From contig JARGSG010000207.1 of the NCBI GenBank assembly GCA_030374805.1, forward strand, positions 682,001 through 746,000: a stretch of DNA of 64,000 nucleotides, given 5' to 3'. The notes beneath the pieces were generated by a model that saw only the letters and a list, made by a program, of their open reading frames with translations, had not been told where the DNA came from and ran no database searches. A program made the translations under genes and the position numbers. Positions 1-10,394 of this stretch are shown in pieces. How positions within the stretch are numbered: the first letter of the stretch is position 1; the number at the start of each line of letters is the position of its first letter. This stretch comes from Gracilaria gracilis (lineage: Eukaryota; Rhodophyta; Florideophyceae; Gracilariales; Gracilariaceae).

Positions 1-465
1 TAGAACATTTCAACTTACAGCACATGTCTGTACCCCACTCTAGAAAGTTTATTGACACGGTGCAGACATGAAACTCGGTACCAATCGCTTGACTAGCTTT
101 CTCAGCTTGCAAGTCCTTGCAAAATTGTATAGCCCTTAAAAACATTTTCATTGCATTGGACAATCTGGTCCTTCGTCTTCCTCTTCTCCGCGGAGCACAC
201 CAAATCCAGTGTTAATAACTCTCTTATCGGCACGTGGTTCTACTCCAATCGTCACTGGATATCTCTTTTCCTGTTTAATTATTTCTTGAAGCTCTACAAC
301 TGCAATATCGTAACTCATCGTCTGGTGGTCAAACTTCTGGAGCATTATAAGCGTCAAATTCTTTCACATTAGCGTAGCTAGCTATGTATATGTCATCCGG
401 TGCTGTGAAACAATCAGCAGAAAGGAGCCAATTATCGCTCGCTATGGAACCACTACATTTCAACT
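1..465 (-). pseudogene. Decayed trypsin-like (S1) serine protease, fragment
   Basis: Three minus-strand reading frames together spell part of a chymotrypsin-fold protease. Around 465-355 the frame reads KCSGSIASDNWLLSADCF, matching the segment that normally carries the catalytic His (W-[VL]-L-T-A-A-H-C); here the His is absent and Asp precedes the Cys. About one base is surplus near 357, after which 357-148 reads DHQTMSYDIAVVELQ, the usual catalytic-Asp region, then a GFGVLRG segment like the family's GWG loop. That frame stops at about 148. A second shift is needed to continue through a Cys-containing stretch (AIQFCKDLQAEKAS) to the window edge. The catalytic Ser segment would lie outside. 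The frame breaks plus the missing His argue for a pseudogene. Introns or sequencing error cannot fully be excluded, but the lost His is independent of frame. Confidence 0.6.
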
Positions 466-1244
466 ATCACCATCGCTGACGATTGTCTCCATTCTTCTTC
501 TTAAGTGTGGTTCATTACTCCCTATTTCGAAGCAATAAGAGAGCTACATTATTGTCTCCATATTTTCCAAGTGTTTTCAGACCGCGTTCGTCGCTCGATT
601 ACCTCCAAAGATTCTATTTTCCGTTTCTCTGCCAAATGCAACAGACACTGCCAAGAAAAAGAAACCGAGAGAAACCAAATGCCCCATTTTTTGAATGTTT
701 CAGCGTCAGTTAGTTGGCATTTCCACCTTCAAGTAACGGCAGTTTGTGACGTAAGGTTTATACATTTGAGGAACCGACAGAAGGGACATGTGATGAGATT
801 CGGTTAAGGGCCAGGGAATGTAAAATGATAAATCCTATGCTGGACTTTGTTGCGCTTGTTTGCTTTTTGCTCTTCATAAGCCGAATGTAGATAGAAGGAC
901 AGAGCAGCAGATGATTTCATTATGTGTAGAAAGGAATAAAATGGCCAGATTGATGATCATGACGATCCGGCCATGATCACCAACAGAGCAACGCTTGCGT
1001 ACACCTGTATTTGAAAAACATTTTCATGTTTGGGCTGCTAAAGGTAGATACCTGCTGCTCGTCAATGTGACGTTGCTGTATGCACAACAGACAACAACTA
1101 CGAAATAGCAGTGTCCAGTTGGAGACTAACCTTACTAGAAGTATACATTTTTTGTGAAGAAATCATGGTACCTTCGTACAGTTGGTTTTGCCTAACCTTC
1201 ATCGGTGAGACTAGTTATGAAAACAAGCTCAATACCTGGCGGTT
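466..1244. other. Intergenic, no gene recognised
   Basis: Only short open frames without family resemblance are seen. An 8-bp inverted repeat (TGATCATG ... CATGATCA, 10-base loop) lies at about 955-980. No earlier exons of the downstream Erv46-like fragment could be recognised. Confidence 0.5.
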
Positions 1245-1310
1245 TTGTGTAGAGAATCAGAGTTTGGTTCCGTTTCTCTTTCTCAACTTGGAACCTTGAA
1301 TGTTATACAG

Positions 1311-1565
1311 GAGGAATCGCTTGGCTATCAAATGGCTACATCAAATCATTCGTTTAAATTAGACCCCTCTGTTCCGGAGGCAAGGTTCGCATTTGACCTT
1401 CTCCCAACAGCTGTCGTTTTCATTCAAGGCGGAAAGCGGTGGTATGAGTTTGTCACATCATTATGTGCCATCATCGGTGGTATTTTCACTGTCATTTCGC
1501 TCTTTAACTGTGGGGTGTACTCTGTGTCAAAGCGGCTTAAGGGGGCGCAAGGAAAGCAATCCTAG
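1311..1565 (+). pseudogene. C-terminal fragment of Erv46/ERGIC-type cargo receptor
   Basis: The last about 85 codons read like the C-terminus of the Erv41/Erv46 (ERGIC2/3) family, the ER-Golgi cargo receptors of COPII vesicles. The segment ARFAFDLLPTAVVF corresponds to the family's F-x-Y-D-L-S-P-I motif. It is followed by the conserved SLCAIIGGIFTV membrane segment and a short basic tail. A polypyrimidine-poor but acceptable 3' splice site (tatacag) at about 1310 could start this exon. The long lumenal domain and the first membrane segment are not visible upstream, so this is either a detached 3' exon or a gene remnant. The frame upstream of 1311 has no good ATG. Family assignment is fairly sure; whether it is expressed is not. 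Confidence 0.55.
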
Positions 1566-1859
1566 ATATAGAAGAGTATTTTGTCGTATGACAACACGGA
1601 TAGCGCTTCAAATGTAGGCTTTTGCGAAGGAATACAGGAGAGGCTTCGCATCACATATTTTGTACATGAACTGTCATGTCAAGTGCTTCAGATTAACTTC
1701 AGGGTACAGTAAGTCATTTTTCCGTGAGGAAAAGGACGCCCGTCAATTGTAGATAGTGCGAACACACCGAAGAGACCCGCGTGGTTTTGCTTCGAATGTC
1801 TGACCAACGTGTTTGTAGATATCGTGAAAGAAATATTAGAAGTTGGCATAGTCACAGCA

Positions 1860-3701
1860 TCACCCAATCTCTCCACTTCCGAGGTACTGAAGCACCTCAC
1901 CTTTGTTAACTCCCTTGACGATATTGCTTCCAACCACAGCGCAATGCCACCATCGACACAGCTTCCCGTTGATCATCCGCTCTCGCACTTGCATATCCCC
2001 TACAACTCCCCGGTACCTCAAACAGAGCACACCTTTATCATTTAGGCCATAGTCCCACCGATCGTCAAGGTCATCAACTTTCACTGGACCAACTTCCAAC
2101 TCCCCTCTCGCTCTTCCGAGTAGAAAGCATCCGTGTCTCCCGCAGATTGTCCCTTCCACATCCGCTCCTTTGCGCACGCATTCCTTTAGAAATGCTACAT
2201 CTTTTCTCTTCATCATAACCGTCATCGGCAAACAGCCACGGTATAGTTCGCCGATCGAGTATCCCGCTCCGATGGTTTCGACGAAGATTTGTGGAAGGGT
2301 GATTAAAAGTACTGTACCCACGGCAAGGGCAGTACCGAGAATATCCGCTCTGTTCACGTCCTCATCATTGGAGACAAAGTACGCAGCTACAGCGGCTCCG
2401 CAAACTGAAAGAAGCATGATCACCCTCACGATCCATTTATGTCCAACTACTTTCCCTTGGGCATCTACGTTGTGGATGATCGAAGTTGGTCTCACCTTGT
2501 CGTAACGCGCATCTGTAATGGTTGGTACCAGCAGAGTTCGCCGAGATAACAATCCTGCGTATCTTAGTCGATTCAAGGCTCGTCTGTGTGGAATGGCGCA
2601 CACTGCTTTGGCGACGTCATAGTTCAACAACAACCCTACAGGAACGTCATATCCTTCCAGCATGTGTGCAATATCCGATGAAAGTTTTTCGTCATGAGCG
2701 GCTCGCATCGCCGCTGCAACAACGGCCTCGTTGGCGATAGGAACCACATCGAATCCGGGCGCGCATCTGTGCACCCATGACAAATCACCCAACTTTCCTC
2801 TGGGCGAGAACTCGGCTCTGCACAGCTCTACCTTCGCAAATCGAAAGCCCGCCACGCAGCCGGATGATACGGCGTAGATTAGCGCCATGCTTGGCCCGCC
2901 CAGAATCGGCACGATATCGCGAAGCATCACACGCAACCCATGCTGCCCCTTAACATCAGCTATTCCCAGGATGTCATGACCACATGTGTATTGAAGAGGC
3001 GCATCTTTGTGAACAAAGTCGTAGAATGTGGTACACGGTCGGTCCGTTGCCTCGTAGACACCGACCGATACTAACAGGCACGTGCCAGATCTGAACAGCG
3101 AGAAGTACTCCACGCCTGTGTGACGTTCCAGCACAGTGGCGTGGCCCTGAGCCGACCACGCTTGAACCTTTTTCACGTAGTAGTCCTTATCAACAAAGTG
3201 CTCGTTCTCCGAGGACACAAAGTGAGCCCTACAAAGCATACGCAGCACGGCGATGTCATTCGGGGAAGGGTTATGAGGCCTGAGCATTTTGCCGCCGTTT
3301 TTTGCCAACTTAGGATGCGCGCGCAGAAGGAGAGCTACCTCACCTTTCGGCAAGCCGTGGCGAGATGGCACAACAATAACAGTATCAGTGCCAAACCAGG
3401 CAGACACATGGGCCGGTTCAGTTCGATTGTCTGTCACTAGAACAACTCCCGCGCCGAGCAAAGCGTTGCAGAACGACCGCATGACTCGAGCGGACCATAA
3501 CACGGACTGCAGCGCGCTTCGACCAGAAATGTGGTGACATAACAGGGAAGACTGTACAGCTCGGTGCCGTTGGGCAATCGAGAAGCCGCGGGCTTGTGCA
3601 AAATCGGTTGCCAGCTGGAAAATGACTTGTGGGGATTTCGTTGGGCATGTAAATATGATGGGCGTTAGCTGTGGAAGTTGCTTAGGAGCTGTCAGGGGCA
3701 T
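1860..3701 (-). CDS. Orphan membrane protein, 613 aa
   Basis: An uninterrupted frame of 613 codons begins at an ATG at 3701 (an upstream in-frame GTG is ignored). I do not recognise the family. About 420 residues without clear membrane segments are followed by two predicted membrane helices, near residues 424-445 (WIVRVIMLLSVCGAAVAAYF) and 455-475 (LGTALAVGTVLLITLPQIF), then a soluble tail of about 140 residues. The protein is Cys- and His-rich in places. Length, unbroken frame and biased composition make it a real gene. The layout (soluble head, hairpin of two helices, tail) suggests a membrane-anchored protein, but I can assign no function. Confidence 0.75.
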   Translation of the reverse strand: MPLTAPKQLPQLTPIIFTCPTKSPQVIFQLATDFAQARGFSIAQRHRAVQSSLLCHHISGRSALQSVLWSARVMRSFCNALLGAGVVLVTDNRTEPAHVSAWFGTDTVIVVPSRHGLPKGEVALLLRAHPKLAKNGGKMLRPHNPSPNDIAVLRMLCRAHFVSSENEHFVDKDYYVKKVQAWSAQGHATVLERHTGVEYFSLFRSGTCLLVSVGVYEATDRPCTTFYDFVHKDAPLQYTCGHDILGIADVKGQHGLRVMLRDIVPILGGPSMALIYAVSSGCVAGFRFAKVELCRAEFSPRGKLGDLSWVHRCAPGFDVVPIANEAVVAAAMRAAHDEKLSSDIAHMLEGYDVPVGLLLNYDVAKAVCAIPHRRALNRLRYAGLLSRRTLLVPTITDARYDKVRPTSIIHNVDAQGKVVGHKWIVRVIMLLSVCGAAVAAYFVSNDEDVNRADILGTALAVGTVLLITLPQIFVETIGAGYSIGELYRGCLPMTVMMKRKDVAFLKECVRKGADVEGTICGRHGCFLLGRARGELEVGPVKVDDLDDRWDYGLNDKGVLCLRYRGVVGDMQVRERMINGKLCRWWHCAVVGSNIVKGVNKGEVLQYLGSGEIG

Positions 3702-4276
3702 CACGACGTCTCATGTGCCATAAGTTGTGTTTGAAGCTGTTCGATGGTGGGAGAAGTGGAGAGAATACGCGAGTTTTGTTTCGGTGGGACCTGGCTATAA
3801 AAGCTTGAGGTGTTGCGCTGTTCGGCAACAACTTGTTCAAGTTGGTGGTGTAGTTGCCAACAAGGATGTGGTTACGGTGCTGAGACATCATTTAACCACA
3901 ACAAATGCTACATCATCTCTAAAGAACTAGGAATATAGAACACCGTTTGTATGATTCTATGTGTATTAATGGCAACCTGCATGTAACATAATAGTGCCTC
4001 CATGATCCAATACCAAAGCGTTTGTTTTACTGGCGCTCATTCGAACGATTTTCTCTTGAGACACAGCTCTTGACAATTTTCCATATGAGCATATGCGCGT
4101 AACCCAAATGGGTCACATCAACCCCAATTTATGATGCAATATATGAAATAAGTTATGAGTGTGTTCATCATCAATTTGAACCACCTTGAGTATTTCGATA
4201 AACCTGAGCCTTCATAACGCAGAAATAGCACAGAGCGTCGGGGCCCGACCGTCGGGTACAACGGTACACTCAGTTA
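3702..4276. other. Intergenic
   Basis: No gene recognised. A plus-strand TATA-like ctataaaag lies at about 3790-3800 but no convincing gene follows it. Confidence 0.4.
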
Positions 4277-4318
4277 TTCTTCTTTATTATGGTCTGCCGC
4301 CCCTGATTCCGGGGCGGC
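4277..4318 (+). repeat. 42-bp hairpin repeat, copy 1
   Basis: The element is a leader ttcttctttat, three variable bases and ggtct, then a perfect hairpin: GCCGCCCC, loop TGATTCC, GGGGCGGC (4296-4318). A second copy in inverted orientation lies at 9285-9326 with 37 of 42 bases identical by eye. The 11-bp sequence TCAGTTATTCT occurs directly on both sides (4270-4280 and 4319-4329), like a target-site duplication around an inserted segment 4281-4318. Confidence 0.65.
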
Positions 4319-4329
4319 TCAGTTATTCT

Positions 4330-4977
4330 AAAACAGTAGGAGTAGAAACTGGGCCAAAGTCTAGAATCCTTCCCAGCTTGTCTCCACGCAGCTATTCAGA
4401 ATCAAAAAATGTTATGCTGTATCCGCTCCTTCACTTCGAGTTTATCATGCGATCTTGACGATGATGAATTAATTGACGTTGTCAAAGCTTCGAAGCCTTC
4501 AAGTGAACAGTTTTGGTCAGTGTGTAGACTCATTCTTTGAGGGTTCTAGTGGCAAACTCTTGAAACCAAGGCCTATCGTCACTGTAGACACAACTTTAGC
4601 AGCGTATATCACAAGTTCTTTAAGCCCTACAGGACCGGAACTGCCAAGATTGGATTTTTGCAAATCGGCCCAAGAATAGAACCGATAGTTGACCCGTTGC
4701 TGTTTGTATTTTCATCTTGATGAATGGGGCATCGAGCTCTGTAAGTAGTCTTATCCCAATCTTGGTATCCTTTCAAATATGTGGAACATGATTGTGATAG
4801 GATTTAATTTGAGAGGCCCGTGGCAGTTACCTCTTGGGCAACAAGCTTTGCTTTCCTGGAGATATTTCTCCACGTAAAATGACTGCTTTTGTCGTATGGA
4901 TCTCAACCAAATATAGTCGTTTTGTTCAATCACTGTCGTTCACTGTCGTTTTCTGTACATATCGGGATGGGGTCATC
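4330..4977. other. Intergenic, no gene recognised
   Basis: Short open frames only. A doubled 10-base unit (cactgtcgtt) occurs at about 4931-4950. Confidence 0.4.
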
Positions 4978-4983
4978 TATAAA
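4978..4983 (+). promoter_or_regulatory. Candidate TATA box
   Basis: A tataaa lies about 210 bases upstream of the proposed ATG (5190) of the Ser/Pro-rich protein gene, on its strand. It is placed by sequence match only. Confidence 0.3.
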
Positions 4984-5189
4984 CTCAGAGTGACGTGGTC
5001 AGCAACACCTATCGCCTTAATTTGCCCTTCACTCTTGCTCTGATTGCTGGGCGACATCATAAAACACAATGCAAGCTACATGAAGCCTCATCGAATCTTA
5101 CCAAATCCTGGCAGTTTGCGGTACATTTAAGGAGTCGCGACGATCTCAGGGCTTCCGGACGGCAGGAAGGATTCTATTGTAGCAACGGC

Positions 5190-6621
5190 ATGAAGACTGT
5201 CGGAATCTTTACTGGCGTTACGTTCATCGTCTTTGGCGCCAGAAAATGGATTGTCCCTAGTTTCCACTTATCTGTGGACTCTGTCGTTCATCGTTTCGAT
5301 TCTTCACGCAGAAGTTCAGGTTTCCCAACCGACAAGACTGTTATCCCCCCTGTTCAACCGCAGAACCCTTCTAACCATCTTATCTCCCCTCAACTTCCTT
5401 TAGGTCAACTTGACGGAATACAAACTCTATTTGATACCGTTTCCTCAGCTGACGATTCAACACAACTCTTACCTTCCGTACTCTCAGGTTCCGTAAGTGA
5501 CAGTGAAGATTCAGGTTCTACCCCTGCCGAGCAACCGAACACGTTTAATGTGTTTTCTGGCTGTCCTGGCATATGCCTTTCACTGGTAGAGGCTCAAACA
5601 TCATGCGCAACTTTGAGCCGCGAGGAGGATTGTGAAGTACAACCTTGTACCCAGGGCGCCAGCAATGGGTGGTTTGGGCAAGTTCTGTCGTCCCGCCAGT
5701 TAGGATTCCAAAGCGGTTCGTTTATGTGTGCAAGCAAACCTTCAGCATCCCCCTCACCGTCCTCGTCACCCTCACCATCGCACTCAACCTCTCCGGTTCC
5801 ATCTGTTTCTGTAACTGCATCCCCCAGTCAGAGCCCAAGCAAGAGCCCAAGCCCTACTCCTAGTCAAAGTCAAAGCGGTGGTGTTGGGGGCGTGAAAGCA
5901 CCACCTGCAGCGGCTCCGCCGTCTCCTACATCTGCACCTTCTGCGTCAGCGACTTTTTCAACTTCTCCAACTCCATCCGTCATGGCTTCACAATCTCCGA
6001 GTGTCTCGCCGCCGCCGTCGCCCAGTGTATCTGCCTCACAGCTCTCCAGTCCATCCACGTCACCCACGGCCTCGGTGTCATCATCACCGAGTGCGTCGGC
6101 TTCACCGATTGCGTCGGCTTCACCCGAGTGCGTCGGCCTCACAATCATCAAGTGCATCACCTTCGCCCTCTCCGAGCACAAGCGCAGCTCCAAGATGTGT
6201 CTTGCGCGTCTTCCGAATACCGTCTAAGGTACGTATTCGATGTAGATGTCTAGATCCAATTAACGATTCCACCAGATTGCCAGTGAAGGTGGTTAACGAT
6301 AACCCTAAGAACGACCTGAAAAGATGTTTGGCAGGATGTCTGAGATCGGATAGCACCCTGGCTGAAGAATGTGAAGTAAAAGCCGCACAAAGGGAAGAAA
6401 ACGTTCGCTTTCAAGATTATGAAAACTTACTACAAGACACAACATCTGGTCCGATCGTGTCATGTTGTGAGAGTACGTGCGAAGGACGGTTCAGAGTTTC
6501 AAATAGAGGCCAGTTTATATGCAAAAAGCCACGAAGAGGAGGAGGATGTGGTTGCGGAGGAGAAGAAGGAGGAGGAGGTGGTCATAGTGGTGATGGTGGT
6601 GGAGCTTTGGCTTCGTCTTGA
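5190..6621 (+). pseudogene. Secreted Ser/Pro-rich protein with two Cys domains, one-base frameshift
   Basis: Starting at ATG 5190 the product opens with a signal-peptide-like stretch (MKTVGIFTGVTFIVFGA). A Cys-rich domain follows (CPGICLSL ... GSFMCASKP), then about 150 residues of SPSPS-type low complexity. The frame then terminates at 6227. Near 6121-6123 a CCC run carries one base too many. In the +1 frame the SPS tract resumes and leads to a second Cys domain (CLAGCLRS ... GQFICKKP) and a Gly-rich tail ending at 6621. The total, 1432 nt, is 3n+1, as expected for one extra base. The two Cys domains resemble each other (C-x-x-x-C starts, G-x-F-x-C-x-x-K-P ends), so the intact protein would be a two-domain, mucin- or extensin-like wall or extracellular protein of about 476 residues. 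Either sequence error or real loss; the function is unknown. Confidence 0.6.
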
Positions 6622-9284
6622 ACGAAGTGATGGTTGTGGTCGTAGGTATTAGGCTTGATGGCATAAGTTGGCAAAATGAAGAAGAACATCGAACATTTTT
6701 TGTTTCGCTGTCCATTAACGGGTTGCGATGAACTCGTTTCCGGCTCCACAGGAGTAAAACGACAAGTCAATGGTAGAAATGGCAAAGCCTTGCCCTCGAA
6801 GTTTTTGGCATTCTTTAGGAGAGAGGGGTTTATGTACATACTATACTTCTCCTACTGCTTCGAAATAAGGTGCAGTAGACCACACTAAAGAAGAAGTGGG
6901 CTAGGTGTGACTAGTGCTATCTCATAACCATGCAAGTTTGAGCCCGCTTATGTCCTTTCCATCATAAGCTTCAGTTGCGAATGAGCATCTCAATGCCCTT
7001 CGCACCTTCTACAATCGATTCTAAATTTTTGGCCACACTGTAGACACAGGCACAACAAGGCAGCTGCTGTTCTATGCTCCAGTGCGTTCGTTTCGGGGAA
7101 AGAAGGTGGCCCTGATAGCATCCTGGAATCGTTCGGATATTTACGTTATCATTCCCATTGACTTGAGTCATCGTTTGTGAGGCTGGAAAGTGCTTCAAGT
7201 TGGGGCGCGGCGTCGCCAATAAGCAATTAACTGCTTAAATATGGATCCTCATGTCGTGGAGACTCTTTCGGTTTTGTTGTTGCTGTTTATAAAAAATATA
7301 CATGTTTGTTAATTCCTTGTAGGCGAGTGTTTGCTCAAGAATACAATAACATATAACACCTATTTATTGCTGGTACCAACTATATCTCAGTAGTTATGCT
7401 ACAGTCACCGGGCAACAACAAGAAAGTATTAAGTATTTTAGGCAGGATGACGTGTAAGAAATATAGCATGTGAGCAGTGGTTCTTCGCCGTTTGCTGCAC
7501 CACCTCGCCCGAGCGAGTCAATAGTTCACCGTGGTCAACTCACTTCACTCAGTAAATGCAGGCCGTATGTTTACGGCAAGAAGTAGATAGCTGTAGCGGA
7601 CGCAACCAGATGTATTTCCCAAATAAGACTTGAAACTTTGGGCATGCAGATGCACCAACGTTGTTTCATTTATCATCACAACGAAAGTTTTTGTAGTTTT
7701 TCGAACTGATTCCGGAGACACCACACCTTTAGTAACTAGAATGAGCGCGATGACTCCTAGAAATACGATGGTCGCAAAGAAGGAGCTCCGCTACAGCAGA
7801 CTCTCCAGCTTCAGGATAATAGCCGATTTGGGCCCTGTACTTTTTTCCCTTTGACCATATATTGTAGCATGCGTACCAGCCGCTATACAGATGAAATCGA
7901 TTTATACTCTATGATTTTTGCAAAAGATGCTTGTTTATAAAATAAACAATTAGATCGCATTGGAACGTGTCACTTGATGACAGGCCGACATCTACGTTCA
8001 CAAATGCGGACCCATTCTGATCTAACTTTACTCGGGAATGGACACATGGCATGGCATACAGCGAGAACGCTGCCAGTAAGCTTACAGCTGCCGATGATCT
8101 ACAATCTTCGTGCTCCAATAAATTCTTCTTCTACCCACTCCCCGTCTCCAATCGCTTACAGAGTTGTACAAGCTCTTTGACGCGCTAATGTTAATGAGGC
8201 GATTAGGGGGTTCTCGGTACGTAATAGAGATGCATATCGCCTGCTCTTAACCAGCTAATATATTTGACCTCTCCGCCTCATGCTGCTCTGGGGTGTACTT
8301 AGGATACATATATGTAGAAGATGCTTCGGGAAGAATATACACCCAACTCTTGCAATACACCACTGTTCATCGCGTTTTTTACAACGAAATCTGACACCAT
8401 ATCCAGCTAAGCGATAGATAATTATATATTAAAGAGTCCCAGATAGTGAAATTCATGGATAATCTATTGATCAATGCTAAGTTGACGATGTTATTAGCAA
8501 CTCCATTGGCTCCAGAGTCGTGATTAATTTTGAGACACGAACAGAAAGCGGTGTTTATTTCGTTAAGCGGTGACTCTTTAACTCCCGCGGTAGACGGACC
8601 ATGACGGCCATTACGGGGACGTCACTACGTAGAACAACACTCATGTCGTGAGGGGGGCGGTTAGAACAGCGCAGAGGCACCGAACGACCTCACGGCAGGC
8701 GTTTACCGCAGATTGAGAGCACGACGGTAATCACCGACCTTCTGAAACTCTGCACACCGACAACAGTCGCGAAGCACTCCTCTACGCAATAAGCACAGCC
8801 CGAAAGGGCGGAAACCAGCTGCCACTACATTCCCTATTTCCTTCTCGAGCTACAATTAAGCTAACTGATCATTTTGCGTTACGAACTTTTCAGAACCTCT
8901 ATTGAAATAGAGATGTTTCACGAGTTTTCACACATGCATGGTGTTAGAGCCATCATGGCTCAGCCATGATGATGCTGGGAAATTCCCTCCCAGCCTAGGA
9001 AAGATGCACATTTAGCCGCCAAAATGACACAAATCATTCGTGACTTCGAGCGGCTCAAAGCGGGTAACGTTATCCTCCAAACTTATTGTAAGCGTTTCAT
9101 TCACGCTCTTCACCATAGCACCCTTTAGTGGTACCATGCAAACCCATGCGAGCTAGAGGAGATAAATCGCCACAGGCCCGAAAGCAAATGAATGCGAAAC
9201 GATATCCAAACAAAGTAAGCTTGTTTGGCCGCTACGGGTTTTGGCCTTCTTTAAGCGGGAGAACTATCTCTAGATAGAACTACT
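6622..9284. other. Gene-poor, repeat-like region
   Basis: No gene recognised on either strand over about 2.7 kb. Short frames lack ATG starts or family resemblance. A perfect 10-bp inverted repeat with a 1-base loop (CATCATGGCT c AGCCATGATG) and an adjacent CTGGGA/TCCCAG hairpin lie at about 8950-8995. Base composition shifts to GC-rich at about 8580-8830. Confidence 0.4.
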
Positions 9285-9326
9285 GCCGCCTCGGAATCAG
9301 GGGCGGCTGACCGCGATAAAGAAGAA
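9285..9326 (-). repeat. 42-bp hairpin repeat, copy 2 (inverted)
   Basis: Read on the minus strand it has the same leader ttcttctttat, a 3-base variable gap, ggtca and the hairpin GCCGCCCC-TGATTCC-GAGGCGGC (one stem mismatch). It is inverted relative to the copy at 4277-4318, so the pair could be read as terminal inverted repeats of a 5-kb unit. No convincing flanking direct repeat is seen here; the upstream side is a (ttc)n tract. Confidence 0.6.
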
Positions 9327-9397
9327 GAAGAAGCTTGTTTATTTGTTCGTTGAATGAGGAAAACGCTGAAATAACACAGAAATGATGTGCGCTTTGC

Positions 9398-9802
9398 ATG
9401 ACAAAAGAAATAGAAAGCGTTGGATTGCTGTCTAGTTTCTTGGCGGCTATGTATCGCCATTTGACGAGATGCAAGGCAAAAGAAGAGGGAAACGAACTTT
9501 TTCAGCGTATTCATGCCAACGCGGAGGTCCAAAGGCATTTGGAAAAGATAACGGTAAGGCTTCACGTTGACGAAGGAGAGGATACAATGAGTTGTTCAAT
9601 GGAGGCCCTTTCGTCGGCTTATTTTTTTACAGAACCAGATGACCCATACGCTCCTGTGAGGAGGATCTTAGGCTGGCATCCCGCCAGAAACGGAGCAGCC
9701 AAGACGGTTAGCTGTCACTCAATTCTTGTGGTATTATCAGAGATTCAAAATGTTACACCAACTGCCACCGAGTGGCAAAGGTACAGAAGTGCACATTCAT
9801 AG
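9398..9802 (+). CDS. Possible small ORF, 134 aa, unrecognised
   Basis: An ATG-initiated frame of 134 codons whose amino-acid mix looks protein-like (charged, few rare residues). It has no recognised motif, signal peptide or membrane segment. It begins just beside the inverted hairpin repeat and lies downstream of the ASCC3-like gene on the opposite strand. It could be a chance frame; there is no independent support. Confidence 0.2.
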   Translation: MTKEIESVGLLSSFLAAMYRHLTRCKAKEEGNELFQRIHANAEVQRHLEKITVRLHVDEGEDTMSCSMEALSSAYFFTEPDDPYAPVRRILGWHPARNGAAKTVSCHSILVVLSEIQNVTPTATEWQRYRSAHS

Positions 9803-10154
9803 TATTTCACTATGCAATATGCTGGTTTCGTACGTACACCCTTTCGCGAAGATCGATATGTTCAGTACGAAACGCTTCCACAGTTCGTGTTCTTCTTCTT
9901 CTTCTAGGTAGAATCCGGGTCCGAAAATGGTTGATTGGATGCCTACCCAGGATTCCTATATGGGCCTTAGAAGATGGCTTTGGCTAGTTTTGACCAGAAA
10001 ACTAATTGGACCGCGTTAAGTCTGGCTAACGATTTCCGTGGCGGAAAGAAACGAGCACCCTTGTAGTATGGTGATGATGGTATTCGTAGATATGCGAGAC
10101 AAAAACATTGTGTTGCAGAGGGAGCCAGTATTGCCCCATTTTGTTGGCGTTGTT

Positions 10155-10175
10155 CCCCCCCCCCCCCCCCCCCCC
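10155..10175. repeat. Poly-C tract, 21 bases
   Basis: An unbroken run of 21 C residues 3' of the ASCC3-like gene (G-run on the gene's strand). It can form G-quadruplex structures and is prone to assembly error. Confidence 0.9.
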
Positions 10176-10394
10176 AACCCCTGAAATCCACAACGAGTAC
10201 AAGGACAGGTATGTAAGTTTCCAAAGTTACAATGGAAAAGGGACAAATTGAAACATGCGAAAAAGACTGCCAAGTGACGCGCCTTAAAACGAAAAAGTAA
10301 GAAGCAACATCAAACGAAGTTTACTCCCGATCTAAAGAAGCATAAGATTCGTCAATGAACAAAAAAAACAATCCTGTCTCGTATGGTAACCTTA

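Noticed and set aside
5870-6193. Minus-strand frame of Asp/Gly/Ala-rich sequence
   Set aside because: It is the complement of the Ser/Pro repeat tract and has no independent features.
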